From CAZPAH01 sp964584495 (GTDB lineage: Bacteria > Krumholzibacteriota > Krumholzibacteriia > Krumholzibacteriales > Krumholzibacteriaceae), in NCBI GenBank assembly GCA_964584495.1, contig CAZPAH010000010.1, positions 1 through 38,134 on the forward strand: a stretch of 38,134 nucleotides of DNA, given 5' to 3'. A program made the position numbers and the translations under genes. The notes under the pieces were generated by a model. It saw only the letters and a list, made by a program, of their open reading frames with translations, made no database searches and was not told where the DNA came from. This document shows, one piece after another, positions 16,434-24,663 of this stretch (positions are counted from its first letter, which is position 1; each line of letters opens with the position of its first letter).

Positions 16434-17501
16434 TTATTCACATAGCATGCAGCCAAGCCCCGGTTCGTTTCTCGGGAAAAGCACGCCATCCCTCAGGATC
16501 ACCGACCCGGCGGTCGGATCGTCGACGAGGTCCAAGTGTCCGTCGAGATCGGCATAGGCGACGTTCGGGCGGGCAAGGGCGAAATGAAGCCCGGCCGCTA
16601 TCCCCAGCGCGGCCTCGTCCATGCACCCGACCATCACCTAGTGTTCGGCCGCGTGCGCCACCGAGTTGATGTGCAGCGCCTCGAATATCCCTCCCACCTT
16701 CATCAGCTTGATATTAACCATGTCGACAAGATCGCGCTTCGCGAGCCTGAACACATCGAGCAGATTCATAATGCTCTCGTCCGCCATGACCGGGATCGTC
16801 GCCCCGCGCGTCACGCTACCCAGGTCGGCCGGCTGGCCCCGCGGCGTCGGCTGTTCGATCAATTCGAGCTTGGCCGCCCTCGTCGCCTCGATGAAGCGGA
16901 GGGCATCATCGACCGAGTACCCCTGGTTCGCGTCAAATCGGATTTCTATCTTGTCACCGACGGCCTCGCGGACTTTCGAGACACGCTCGACATCGGCATC
17001 TGCATCGAGACCGCCCTTTATCTTGATCGCCTTGAAACCCTGCGAGACGAATTCGCGGGCCTTGGAGACGGTTTCGGGCAGAGGCATAATTCCGATCGTT
17101 ATGCTGGTCTTGATCCTGTCCCGGAAACCCCCGAGAAGCCTGTAGACGGGAAGCCCCGCCACCTTACCGAGAATATCGTATAGCGCCATGTCTATCATGG
17201 CGAGTGCCGACGGGTGCGCCGCCAACGGTTTGTTGAGCTTTGACAGCTGAAGGGCGATCCTCAGCGGATCGGCCCCCCTCAGCGCCGGTTCCACTAATTC
17301 CCTGCATACTCCAAGAACGGATTCGGCCGTTTCGCCCGTCACCTCCAGATCGGGCGCGGCGCACCCGTGACCGGTCACGCCCTTCGATGTCTCGATGCTC
17401 ACGAAAACGTTCGTAGTGGAATCGACCGTTTCGTAAGCGATCGTGTAGGGCTCGCTGAGCCGCATCCGATGCTTCCAGGCTTCGATCTTCGTTATGCGCA
17501 T
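16434..17501 (-). pseudogene. DgcA/dipeptide-epimerase-like enolase-superfamily racemase, interrupted by an in-frame TAG
   Basis: The frame encodes an enolase-superfamily muconate-lactonizing-type enzyme but is broken by TAG at 16640-16638, after residue 287. The same frame then continues for 67 codons and restores the conserved C-terminus (VMVGCMDEAALG, then DLDGH, then PGLG). The catalytic residues all lie before the stop: KxK K160/K162, metal ligands D190, E216 and D241, and K265. The piece after the stop carries the DLD motif that in Ala-Glu epimerases holds the substrate amino group. Homologues usually have about three residues (Gly-Ile/Val-x) where this gene has only the TAG, so a small deletion seems to accompany the stop. 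ATG 17501 lies nine bases after the previous gene, with GAGG in the gap. The neighbour is a DgcN-like protein, so conversion of N-acyl-D-glutamate or a dipeptide is likely for the intact form. Confidence 0.8.
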
Positions 17502-17510
17502 CAATGGACC

Positions 17511-19910
17511 TCAGTACTTGCGGTTGTAGATCTCGTCCAGCGTCATGCTTTTAAGATCCTCTACAAGGGCGACGAGATGAGCGATCATAACCTGCCACAT
17601 CCGCTCTCCCTTCTCGGCGCTCGCCTTTGTCGGATCGCCGATCACGCCGCTCTTCGATATCTTTTTAGTGTGCACGTACCAGGCAACTTTCCGCCTCGAG
17701 GTGAAACTGAGGTACCGGCTCGAAAAGCGCGGCGAACGCTTCGCCGCCTTGTCCATCTTGACAAGATGCGGCCTCACCGCGAGGCTCGTGCTCGTCTCTA
17801 TCTCGCCGGCATGTATGTCCCCGGGGGTTTCGGCGATCTTGTAAATATCGACATCGCTCGTCTCCCCGGTGTCTATACAGACAAACATCTTCGTGTCGCG
17901 CGTGATCATCTGCGCGGCATAGTTGAGAGCGGGGATGTTACCTCCGTGCCCGTTGACGATGACGAGCTTGTTTATGCCGTTGCGCGCGACATTCACCCCA
18001 ATTTCGTAGACTAGATGGGCCAGCGTATCGTTGCTGACGCTTACCGTTCCCTTGAATTCCCCGTGCTCGAACGAGACCCCGTACGGTATCAGGGGCAGGA
18101 CGAGCGGTTTCGGATCGCTGCACGCCTCGGCGATCCTTCGCGACAGGTAGTCGGCGTCGAATGCGTCGGTGTCGAGCGGAAGGTGCGGTCCGTGCTGCTC
18201 TATCGAGCCCACCGGCAGAAGCGCCACATCGACCTTCGTGAAACATCTCTCCGCATCTGGCCAGGTGAGCTCTCCCCAAAGGTAGCTCGACGGTTTCATA
18301 GGATTCTCTTTCTGCATGGAACGCATGCGCGAAGCGTCGCGCGCCGGCTCGAATGTGAAGGGCTGGACCATCGCGGGATCCCTGAGCAGATCGAACCCGA
18401 CCCAATCGCGCTTGAGGCGCCGCACGGAGCCGTCGGCGTACTCGAGATAGATCCGGTAGAGCGGCTCGCGCAGATCGACGGGAATACCTTCTATCAGCGA
18501 ACGGCGGTTGTCGAACCGCAGTTTTAGTATTTCCTCATGGGGATTCAGCTTCGACCTTCGTTCCGCGGGAAGATCGATCAGACCCTTTTCGGAGAGCATA
18601 TAGGCTAGCTGCTCGAAACCGGCGGGCTCCTGGTGAACGCCTTTCTTTACGATATCCCGAAGACACCACTGTATCTGGGCATCGGTATAGCCGCAGCGCC
18701 GGGGATCGGCATCGAGCGCGCTGAGCATCCCCACTATACGCCGGCACTTTTCGCATTTCCCGCAGGGGTGCATCCGCTCGCCGGCCGCATGAGTGGCGTG
18801 GCAGGAGACCTGGTGCTTCTGTAGATCCGGATACCGGGTGGTTAGGATCTTCTCGATGAGCAGCTCGGAAAGAGGCCGCAGAACCGAGAACTGGCTCATC
18901 GCCCATCCCTTTCGCATATAGTAACGCGAGAGGGCGTTGTCGAAATGTCTGCTCTGGTCGTAGAGACCATTATAATGTGGAATCTCCTTGTACGATGTCC
19001 GCTCGGTCGTATCGTACTCGTCCCCCAACACGACCCGGCCTGCGCCGCGCTTCAGCGCGACCGGCAGAACCCCGAAGAGGAAGACCGCGACCGTCCACAG
19101 GCGGATAGGATATTCGTCGTAGCGGAAGGTGGCGAAATCCTGCCTGATGAAAGGAATGTGCCTGAGAAACCAAGCGAAGACGCGGTCGGAGTTAGTCCAG
19201 ACGCGCGATGTGTTCGGTACATTCTTCTTGAAGTGACGGTAGGCATTGAGCGCCGTGAACCAGTGGCGGCCCGATTCGTTGACGAATACCGGATGGATCT
19301 CCCCGCCCAGCTCCTTCAGCAGTCCGTAGCTGAGAAGGCTGTCCTTGCCTCCGCTCGATAGAACCACGTAGCGGTTCATGTTCGAATCGTGAAGGGACCA
19401 GCCGGAAGTGCTTACAACGGCGTCCGGAAACTCGAGGGCCGCGCGGCAGTAATTCTTCAATTTAACCGGCTCGAGCCCTGCCGCATCACCGAGGAGAAAG
19501 GGGTTCGGCTCAAGGAATTTCTTCACGAAGATCTCCCTCGCCGTATTCTGCGCCATGTCCGCGAGAAACCGCCGGTCGGCGTTGTCGAACGGACCGCGGA
19601 AGACGATCGAACGACAGAAAAGTCCGTAGTTTAGCGCGAGCTGAGCCCCCATCATCGCGGCGAGATTGAGGCTCTCTGAACTGCCTGCGTCGAACACATC
19701 CTCCTCGAACCTGTAGACGAACTCGGTCGTATCGCTTTTTGCGCCGCGCCGAACGGTGTAGGGCACCGAGATTCCATCTTTCCTTATCTCGGCGGGACCG
19801 ACCTCGAGCGCGTCGAACACCTCGAGCACGGCCAGCGGATCGCCGGACCTGCCTCTCGGCCGCGGCGTCTTCGATCCGCCCCTCTCAGGATTTTTTTGTT
19901 TTGGAGCCAT
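17511..19910 (-). CDS. PP-loop ATPase (QueC-like) fused to creatininase-family amidohydrolase
   Basis: A single frame of 799 residues joins two enzymes. The N-terminal half (about 1-530) is a PP-loop nucleotide-binding protein with SSGGKDSLL (SGGKDS at 186-191). A four-Cys zinc site follows (C370, C383, C386, C389; C-x12-CGKC-x2-C), like that of QueC. The C-terminal part (about 538-799) is a creatininase-family metallohydrolase with the ligands in GSIEQHGPHLPLDTD (E571, H573, D582), NGHGGN (H655) and HAGE (E703). ATG 19910 is chosen over TTG 19931 because GAGGGA precedes it. The PP-loop part should adenylate a carboxylate or similar group; the creatininase part should hydrolyse a cyclic amide or short amide. 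An internal ATG at the joint (about codon 538) has only a weak ribosome site. The substrate is unknown. Confidence 0.85.
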   Translation of the reverse strand: MAPKQKNPERGGSKTPRPRGRSGDPLAVLEVFDALEVGPAEIRKDGISVPYTVRRGAKSDTTEFVYRFEEDVFDAGSSESLNLAAMMGAQLALNYGLFCRSIVFRGPFDNADRRFLADMAQNTAREIFVKKFLEPNPFLLGDAAGLEPVKLKNYCRAALEFPDAVVSTSGWSLHDSNMNRYVVLSSGGKDSLLSYGLLKELGGEIHPVFVNESGRHWFTALNAYRHFKKNVPNTSRVWTNSDRVFAWFLRHIPFIRQDFATFRYDEYPIRLWTVAVFLFGVLPVALKRGAGRVVLGDEYDTTERTSYKEIPHYNGLYDQSRHFDNALSRYYMRKGWAMSQFSVLRPLSELLIEKILTTRYPDLQKHQVSCHATHAAGERMHPCGKCEKCRRIVGMLSALDADPRRCGYTDAQIQWCLRDIVKKGVHQEPAGFEQLAYMLSEKGLIDLPAERRSKLNPHEEILKLRFDNRRSLIEGIPVDLREPLYRIYLEYADGSVRRLKRDWVGFDLLRDPAMVQPFTFEPARDASRMRSMQKENPMKPSSYLWGELTWPDAERCFTKVDVALLPVGSIEQHGPHLPLDTDAFDADYLSRRIAEACSDPKPLVLPLIPYGVSFEHGEFKGTVSVSNDTLAHLVYEIGVNVARNGINKLVIVNGHGGNIPALNYAAQMITRDTKMFVCIDTGETSDVDIYKIAETPGDIHAGEIETSTSLAVRPHLVKMDKAAKRSPRFSSRYLSFTSRRKVAWYVHTKKISKSGVIGDPTKASAEKGERMWQVMIAHLVALVEDLKSMTLDEIYNRKY

Positions 19911-19972
19911 TCCGTTTCCCTCTCTAGGCAATGCCCATCAGACGGCATAACCCGCCGCCGGTCGTTTCCCTA

Positions 19973-21082
19973 TCACGAACCCTTTTTCGGTTTGCCGCCG
20001 GCGGATCGATGTTTCTCCAATGCTCTCTCAAGAACATCCACGAGCCCCCCCGCGCCATCGGCCAGCACATCGAACGCCGGCAGGCCGACTTCCTTGGTGA
20101 TCGCCCTGCAGGCCGCGGAAATCCCGCCCGGCTCGATCTGCTCGTGATTGACCGTAACGGCGATAACCGGCCTCCCCGAGACGACCTCTACCGCCCTGAT
20201 CTGGTGCTCGAGCGGCTGAATCGGGTAGCCCGGGAATCCGTCGTATTCCGGACGGGCGGGCGCATGCTGGAGGATGACGATGTCGGGCCTGCCGGCCGCC
20301 AGTATCTCGAAACCGCCCGGATAGGCCGGATTCATAAGGCTTCCCTGGCCCTCGATTACGATCACATCGGGATGCTGCTCGTGCCAGGCGGACCAGACGG
20401 CATGCTCGATCTCGCCGGAGACAAAGTCGTTTATCAGAGAGTCCAACATGATCGAGTATCGCGCTCCCTGCATCCACGCTGTCTGCCCCGTGCCTACAAG
20501 CTGGGAGCCTATACCCCGCTCCTCGAACGCCTTCACGATCAGCCAGGCCGTTGTACGCTTTCCGACGGCGGAATCGGTGCCTAGAACGGCGATGGTAAAA
20601 GAGGTGACTTCCTCGATCTTGCCGCTGAAGAAGTGCAGCTCGCCGGCCGGCGGGGGTTTGCGGACATCCCTTATGGCGACATGATGGTCCGCCGCGAGAG
20701 ATGCCATCTCCGGATCCTCGGAAAGAAAATCGTGCAGGCCGCAGTCGACGTTGAGTCCCAGACCGAGCGCCCGCTTGACATCGTCGCGGGCGCCCGCGCT
20801 CAGCCGCCCACCGTCCGGCGCTATCCCCACCACGAAATAGGCCGGCTCCGTGCCTTCCACGCGGAGCGACTCAACCGTAGCGTCGATTCCGGAACGCACC
20901 ATGATGCCGTTCGGCGCTCCATCGAGCACCTCGCCCGCATCCTTCCCGGCGTAGCGGGAATCGATAACGGCGAGCACGCGGTAGCGTTTCGTAAACCGGA
21001 CGAGACCGTGAGCGGTCTTGCCGTTCGGTGTGTTGAACGCCCCCTCGCAGTAAACGATCGCGTTTCCATCGAGCACATCCAT
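19973..21082 (-). CDS. DUF1611 P-loop protein, DgcN-like (D-glutamate N-acetyltransferase family)
   Basis: From ATG 21082 the protein has 369 residues. The N-terminal Rossmann-like domain starts DGNAIVYCEGAFN. The C-terminal P-loop domain has a Walker-A-like GTDSAVGKRT at 168-177 and the conserved stretch VIVIEGQGSL. This is the DUF1611 family, whose member DgcN acetylates D-glutamate in marine bacteria, its product being racemised by DgcA, an enolase-superfamily protein. A DgcA-like gene lies two genes downstream. The start overlaps the stop of the PLP gene by one base (TGATG); a longer reading would run 180 bases into that gene. The substrate here is inferred from homology and is not certain. 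Confidence 0.85.
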   Translation of the reverse strand: MDVLDGNAIVYCEGAFNTPNGKTAHGLVRFTKRYRVLAVIDSRYAGKDAGEVLDGAPNGIMVRSGIDATVESLRVEGTEPAYFVVGIAPDGGRLSAGARDDVKRALGLGLNVDCGLHDFLSEDPEMASLAADHHVAIRDVRKPPPAGELHFFSGKIEEVTSFTIAVLGTDSAVGKRTTAWLIVKAFEERGIGSQLVGTGQTAWMQGARYSIMLDSLINDFVSGEIEHAVWSAWHEQHPDVIVIEGQGSLMNPAYPGGFEILAAGRPDIVILQHAPARPEYDGFPGYPIQPLEHQIRAVEVVSGRPVIAVTVNHEQIEPGGISAACRAITKEVGLPAFDVLADGAGGLVDVLERALEKHRSAGGKPKKGS

Positions 21083-22197
21083 CAAGATTTTCTCCCCGTC
21101 AATATGACGACGTAGCGATCCCTCGCAAACGCTTCCTTGTTGTGCTGTTCTATCATCGCAATGAGCCCGGCCGCAGAGGCAGGGAGCACGTGCAACCCCT
21201 CCTTCTCGCGTATGAGGCGGGCGAAGGATTTCATGGCCTTGTCCGACGCATTGGCGGCCCACCCGTTCGTCTGCCTGATGGCATCCAGCGCATAGTCCCC
21301 GTCGATGGACCTCCAGTTTATGAGCGGCTCGTTGACTTTCGTCTCGTGAATCTTGGCGGGCTCCAGGTCCTCGCAGGTGGGCAGGTTCTTTAAAAACGCC
21401 TGTACGATCGGGTTCTTCCCGTAAGAAGAGCCCGCGACGATCTTCGGCATGCGCGACGTTTTGCCGCGGCGGTAGAGGCTCAAGAAACCCCTGTAGATGC
21501 CGGCCAGCGTAGTGCCGTTCGAAACCGGCACGCCGACGGCGGCCGGAGCATCCCGAAGTTCGTCGTAGATCTCGTACGCGATGGTGCCGTAGGAGCGAAG
21601 CTGCGTCGATGTATTGTCACCGCCCGGGTTGGCATCGTATATCTGCTCTTTCTCGGCGTACTTTTTCGATTCCTCTACTGCCCCCTCGTAATCGGCCCTG
21701 ACGCGCCGGATCTCCGCACCGAGTCCCGTCATCTCGTCTATACGCGACGTATGATAGTTGTCGGGCAGGAAGATCACGCATTGAAGGCCCGCGAGAGAGG
21801 CCGCAAGGGCGATAGCGACCCCGTAATTTCCGCAGGTCGCAACGGTAATGGCGTCGAATCCGCGCCTCAGGGCGTCCATCGACTGGGTGAAGGCTATCCT
21901 ATCCTTCTGCGTGCCGCTTGGATTGCCCCCTTCGAACTTAAGGTATATCTGCCGCATCCCCACCTCACGCTCTATGTTGCGCGCCCTGAGGAGCAGAGTG
22001 TCGCCGACCTCAGAATCGAAGATATCTTCGTACGCTTCCAGCCTCTCATCTATCGAACAGCTGTGATCGGCGGCTATTATGCGCTGGTTCTCGACCTCGC
22101 GCGCGACCTCGTTGATGACACCAGTCGCGCCGTCTATCAAATCGAGGCCACCATCACTCTCGGGTTGTTCCGGGTCTTCCCGTACAGTATCGGACAT
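21082..22197 (-). CDS. fold-type II PLP-dependent enzyme (threonine-synthase/lyase-like)
   Basis: A protein of 371 residues of the tryptophan-synthase-beta superfamily. The PLP lysine is K98 in GGNPSGTQKDRIA. A Gly-rich phosphate-binding loop (TCGNYGVAIALAASLAG) and later SNGTTLAGIYRGFL follow. Members include threonine synthase, cysteate synthase, diaminopropionate ammonia-lyase and Ser/Thr dehydratases; I cannot choose among these. The first 65 or so residues are an extra acidic extension. GGAAGG precedes ATG 22197. It is the first gene of the four-gene operon with the DUF1611 protein, the PP-loop-creatininase fusion and the epimerase. It may produce or consume the amino acid that the downstream enzymes acylate or epimerise. 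Confidence 0.85.
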   Translation of the reverse strand: MSDTVREDPEQPESDGGLDLIDGATGVINEVAREVENQRIIAADHSCSIDERLEAYEDIFDSEVGDTLLLRARNIEREVGMRQIYLKFEGGNPSGTQKDRIAFTQSMDALRRGFDAITVATCGNYGVAIALAASLAGLQCVIFLPDNYHTSRIDEMTGLGAEIRRVRADYEGAVEESKKYAEKEQIYDANPGGDNTSTQLRSYGTIAYEIYDELRDAPAAVGVPVSNGTTLAGIYRGFLSLYRRGKTSRMPKIVAGSSYGKNPIVQAFLKNLPTCEDLEPAKIHETKVNEPLINWRSIDGDYALDAIRQTNGWAANASDKAMKSFARLIREKEGLHVLPASAAGLIAMIEQHNKEAFARDRYVVILTGRKS

Positions 22198-22386
22198 GAT
22201 TACTTCCTTCCGCTGGAAAAATACAACCGCGAACTACATTAAACACCACACCGGCGGTTTTTGCCAAATACATTCGACCCTGCGGCCGCAAAGCCCAGTC
22301 AGCGTGGAACAGAGATTTTAAGCCCGATACATCTTGACAAATCCCGGAAGCGGCGACGATCATGTGATTAAGCGGCAGGGCGCGGA

Positions 22387-22415
22387 GTGACACGATGTGA
22401 CGCGGCGTGTAAAAT
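22387..22415 (+). promoter_or_regulatory. sigma70-like promoter of the lapA-like gene
   Basis: GTGACA at 22387-22392 and TAAAAT at 22410-22415 are spaced by 17 bases, each one base off consensus. The predicted start near 22422 lies about 27 bases before ATG 22449. The rest of the 22198-22448 interval shows only an upstream TTGACA (22334-22339) without a good -10. Confidence 0.5.
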
Positions 22416-22448
22416 ACCGGCATTCGAGCATGCGAGGAGTAGGAGATC

Positions 22449-22646
22449 ATGAAGTTCAAAACTGGAGTTATTCTTGTACTCACGGTTCTTTTCCTGATAA
22501 TTATCTTCCAGAATACACAGGTCGTATCGATCCGGCTGCTGTTCTGGCAGCTGACGATGTCGAGGATCATTTGGCTTTTCATCGTGATGATAATCGGTTT
22601 TGCAATGGGGTACCTGCTCTGCGCGATGCGGAAGAGCAAGGATTGA
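22449..22646 (+). CDS. LapA/DUF1049-like small membrane protein
   Basis: A peptide of 65 residues with two hydrophobic helices (about 5-21 and 39-58). The joining motif FQNTQVVSIRLLFWQLTMS is the characteristic signature of the LapA/YciS domain. Family members sit in the inner membrane and in enterobacteria help regulate lipopolysaccharide assembly. The tail is basic (RKSKD). AGGAG lies eight to nine bases before ATG 22449. It is monocistronic and converges on the PHP hydrolase gene with a gap of three bases. Confidence 0.85.
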   Translation: MKFKTGVILVLTVLFLIIIFQNTQVVSIRLLFWQLTMSRIIWLFIVMIIGFAMGYLLCAMRKSKD

Positions 22647-22649
22647 GGG

Positions 22650-24626
22650 TTACCTGATATAGACTATCTTCCGGCCGGACTCCATCCCGCCGATCCTGAG
22701 CCTGCAGAAGTAGACGCCGCTTGCGATGCGGCCGCCCGCATCGTCGGTTCCATCCCACGAGATTATGTGCTCGCCCGGCACCGTTTCGCCTTCGAATAGC
22801 TTTCTCACCAGCCTCCCGCTCACATCGTATATGCGGAGCGAGGCCCCGACCCGCTCCGATCCCCCGCCCGAGAGTCCCGCGCGACCGGCCGAGAGGTCCG
22901 AGCGATCGATATCGCCGGATCCTCCGAAAACGAACCGTATCTCGGTCGCCGAAGAGAACGGGTTCGGGCAGTTACGCAAGAGGACCTGAGGAGTGGATGG
23001 AGTCCCAGGGTCATTCTCCTCTATCCCCACGGCCATCCTGGTCAAACGGATGTAGTAGTCCCTTGCGGCCGCGTATACGGCCAGGGCCTCGACCGAGTCG
23101 GCGGAGGAAGGGTACTCACCCTTTGCCACCGCGAGGTCCACTAGCTCGTCGATCCATTCGATCAGCCACAATGCCGATTCGTTCCTGACAAGCCGCTTGT
23201 CCTCCATGTCGAAATAGACGGGGCCCGTGTGGGCGTAAAGACTGTCGGGCAAGAACAGCCAGCCGGGTGGGGGACCAACCACCCTCGCCGCCACCCAGCT
23301 GCATTCGTCTATCGATATATTGAAGGCGGTGTCGATCCTGCAGGGATCCGCGGCGGGAAAGATCGTATGCTCCACGACGCCGTTGATCACGATCTCGGCC
23401 CTGTCGAGGGGATAGTCACACTCGATCGTCAGCCTTACGGGGAGGTGATACTCCCTCTGGTAGGATATGTTGAGGCTGTCGCCCGGAAGAAAGGTCAGAA
23501 CATCGAACCTGGTGAACAACGGACCGTTCGTCATGAAGGTTCTTCCGCGCTCCAATCCCTCCAGCCAGGCCTCGTAATCTAGCTCGCCCCCGTCGACCAA
23601 CACGTAGGTCCTGAATACTCCGACGGGGTAATCCCTCAACCGGTTCATCGCCGCATCGGTTCCGGCGCAACCGGGCAGCTTGAATCCGCAGTTTAGAAAA
23701 TGGTACCACATCTCGAGCTCCAAGCCGCCGTGACAGTTGCTGTAGCTCATCACCTCGAAGGCATCGACCTTCCCGCGGGCGACATCGACCGGCAGCTCCC
23801 GGGCGATGCCGGAGGCGGGCCAATCCACCGTATCGTCGAAATCCTCGGAGGATACCGGGTGGGCACTTATGAAGAGAGCTCCCTCCTGTGAATGCACTAT
23901 GTCGGCGAGGTCGCCGAGAAGTGGCCACCAGCCGTAATCGAACGGCGTCACGGGCGCCGAAAGTCCCAGAACGGCCGTGTGACCGAGCGATCCGCTTCTG
24001 AGCTCTTCGCCCATGTAGACGATCGTCTCTTCCGTGCTGCAGGGATCCGGTCCTCCGGTGAAACAGTAATCGTTATCGAGGCAGTTGATCACGTCGAGGC
24101 CCTCCGCCCGGCCGATCAGGTGCGCGTCCTGCGGCGAGAGATTATAGACGCCGCCGATGTGATTGATATGCGCGTGCGTATCGCCGCAGTACCAGCCGAG
24201 GGCGTTCATGTCCGTGAGCCTCGTCATCTCCAGCACTACGCTCGTGTCCGCCACAACATCGATCGAGGCCACGAGCCTTTCGTACTCGTAGCCGTGCCCG
24301 ACGGTTACCGTGGCCGGCCCCTCGGGCAGGTAGACCGAGAAGCTTCCGTCGGTGTAGAAATAGCCTTCCTCAACCATGTAATAGTAGGAACCCACCGGGT
24401 ATTTGGAGGAATGATATTCATCGATTACGTTGCACCTTACGGTAAGCGTATCGCCGGTCGCGGCATCCACAACGGTAACGGTCACCTTGCTTGCCGCCGA
24501 TGAGGATCGGACCGGTGAACGTTCCATGCCGGTAAAGAGGGGATCCGAGCCCGCCGCCGGCGGGGATGCGGCCAGGAGAACCGCATAGAATAAAAAGAGC
24601 CGCCCCAAACCTGGAAGATTGACCAT
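22650..24626 (-). CDS. secreted PHP-type metallohydrolase with C-terminal FlgD-like sorting domain
   Basis: From ATG 24626 the product has 658 residues with a signal peptide (LFLFYAVLLAASPPAAG). ATG 24626 has AGGTGG eight bases upstream; an earlier in-frame ATG would overlap the previous gene. Residues about 40-140 look like a beta-sandwich domain. A PHP/CehA-like hydrolase follows, with GDTHAH (148-153) as the first metal site and FISAHPVSSED further on. The last 85 or so residues (NCPNPFSSATEIRF, then GGRIASGVYFCRL) form the FlgD-like/type-IX-like C-terminal domain used for export or surface anchoring in FCB bacteria. It is probably an extracellular phosphoesterase or amidohydrolase; the substrate is unknown. 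It is co-directional with the lipoprotein upstream (37-base gap). Confidence 0.83.
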   Translation of the reverse strand: MVNLPGLGRLFLFYAVLLAASPPAAGSDPLFTGMERSPVRSSSAASKVTVTVVDAATGDTLTVRCNVIDEYHSSKYPVGSYYYMVEEGYFYTDGSFSVYLPEGPATVTVGHGYEYERLVASIDVVADTSVVLEMTRLTDMNALGWYCGDTHAHINHIGGVYNLSPQDAHLIGRAEGLDVINCLDNDYCFTGGPDPCSTEETIVYMGEELRSGSLGHTAVLGLSAPVTPFDYGWWPLLGDLADIVHSQEGALFISAHPVSSEDFDDTVDWPASGIARELPVDVARGKVDAFEVMSYSNCHGGLELEMWYHFLNCGFKLPGCAGTDAAMNRLRDYPVGVFRTYVLVDGGELDYEAWLEGLERGRTFMTNGPLFTRFDVLTFLPGDSLNISYQREYHLPVRLTIECDYPLDRAEIVINGVVEHTIFPAADPCRIDTAFNISIDECSWVAARVVGPPPGWLFLPDSLYAHTGPVYFDMEDKRLVRNESALWLIEWIDELVDLAVAKGEYPSSADSVEALAVYAAARDYYIRLTRMAVGIEENDPGTPSTPQVLLRNCPNPFSSATEIRFVFGGSGDIDRSDLSAGRAGLSGGGSERVGASLRIYDVSGRLVRKLFEGETVPGEHIISWDGTDDAGGRIASGVYFCRLRIGGMESGRKIVYIR

Positions 24627-24663
24627 GCTGTCAGCCACCTGTTGCGAAAAACGATGCCGCCCT

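Noticed and set aside
16638..16640. TAG as a pyrrolysine or otherwise recoded codon
   Set aside because: TAG serves as a normal stop in several genes of the window, no pyl genes are seen, and an apparent deletion accompanies the stop.
22154..22639. 161-codon minus-strand frame between the PLP gene and the PHP gene
   Set aside because: It overlaps the lapA-like gene in antisense and the start of the PLP gene, and shows no domain.
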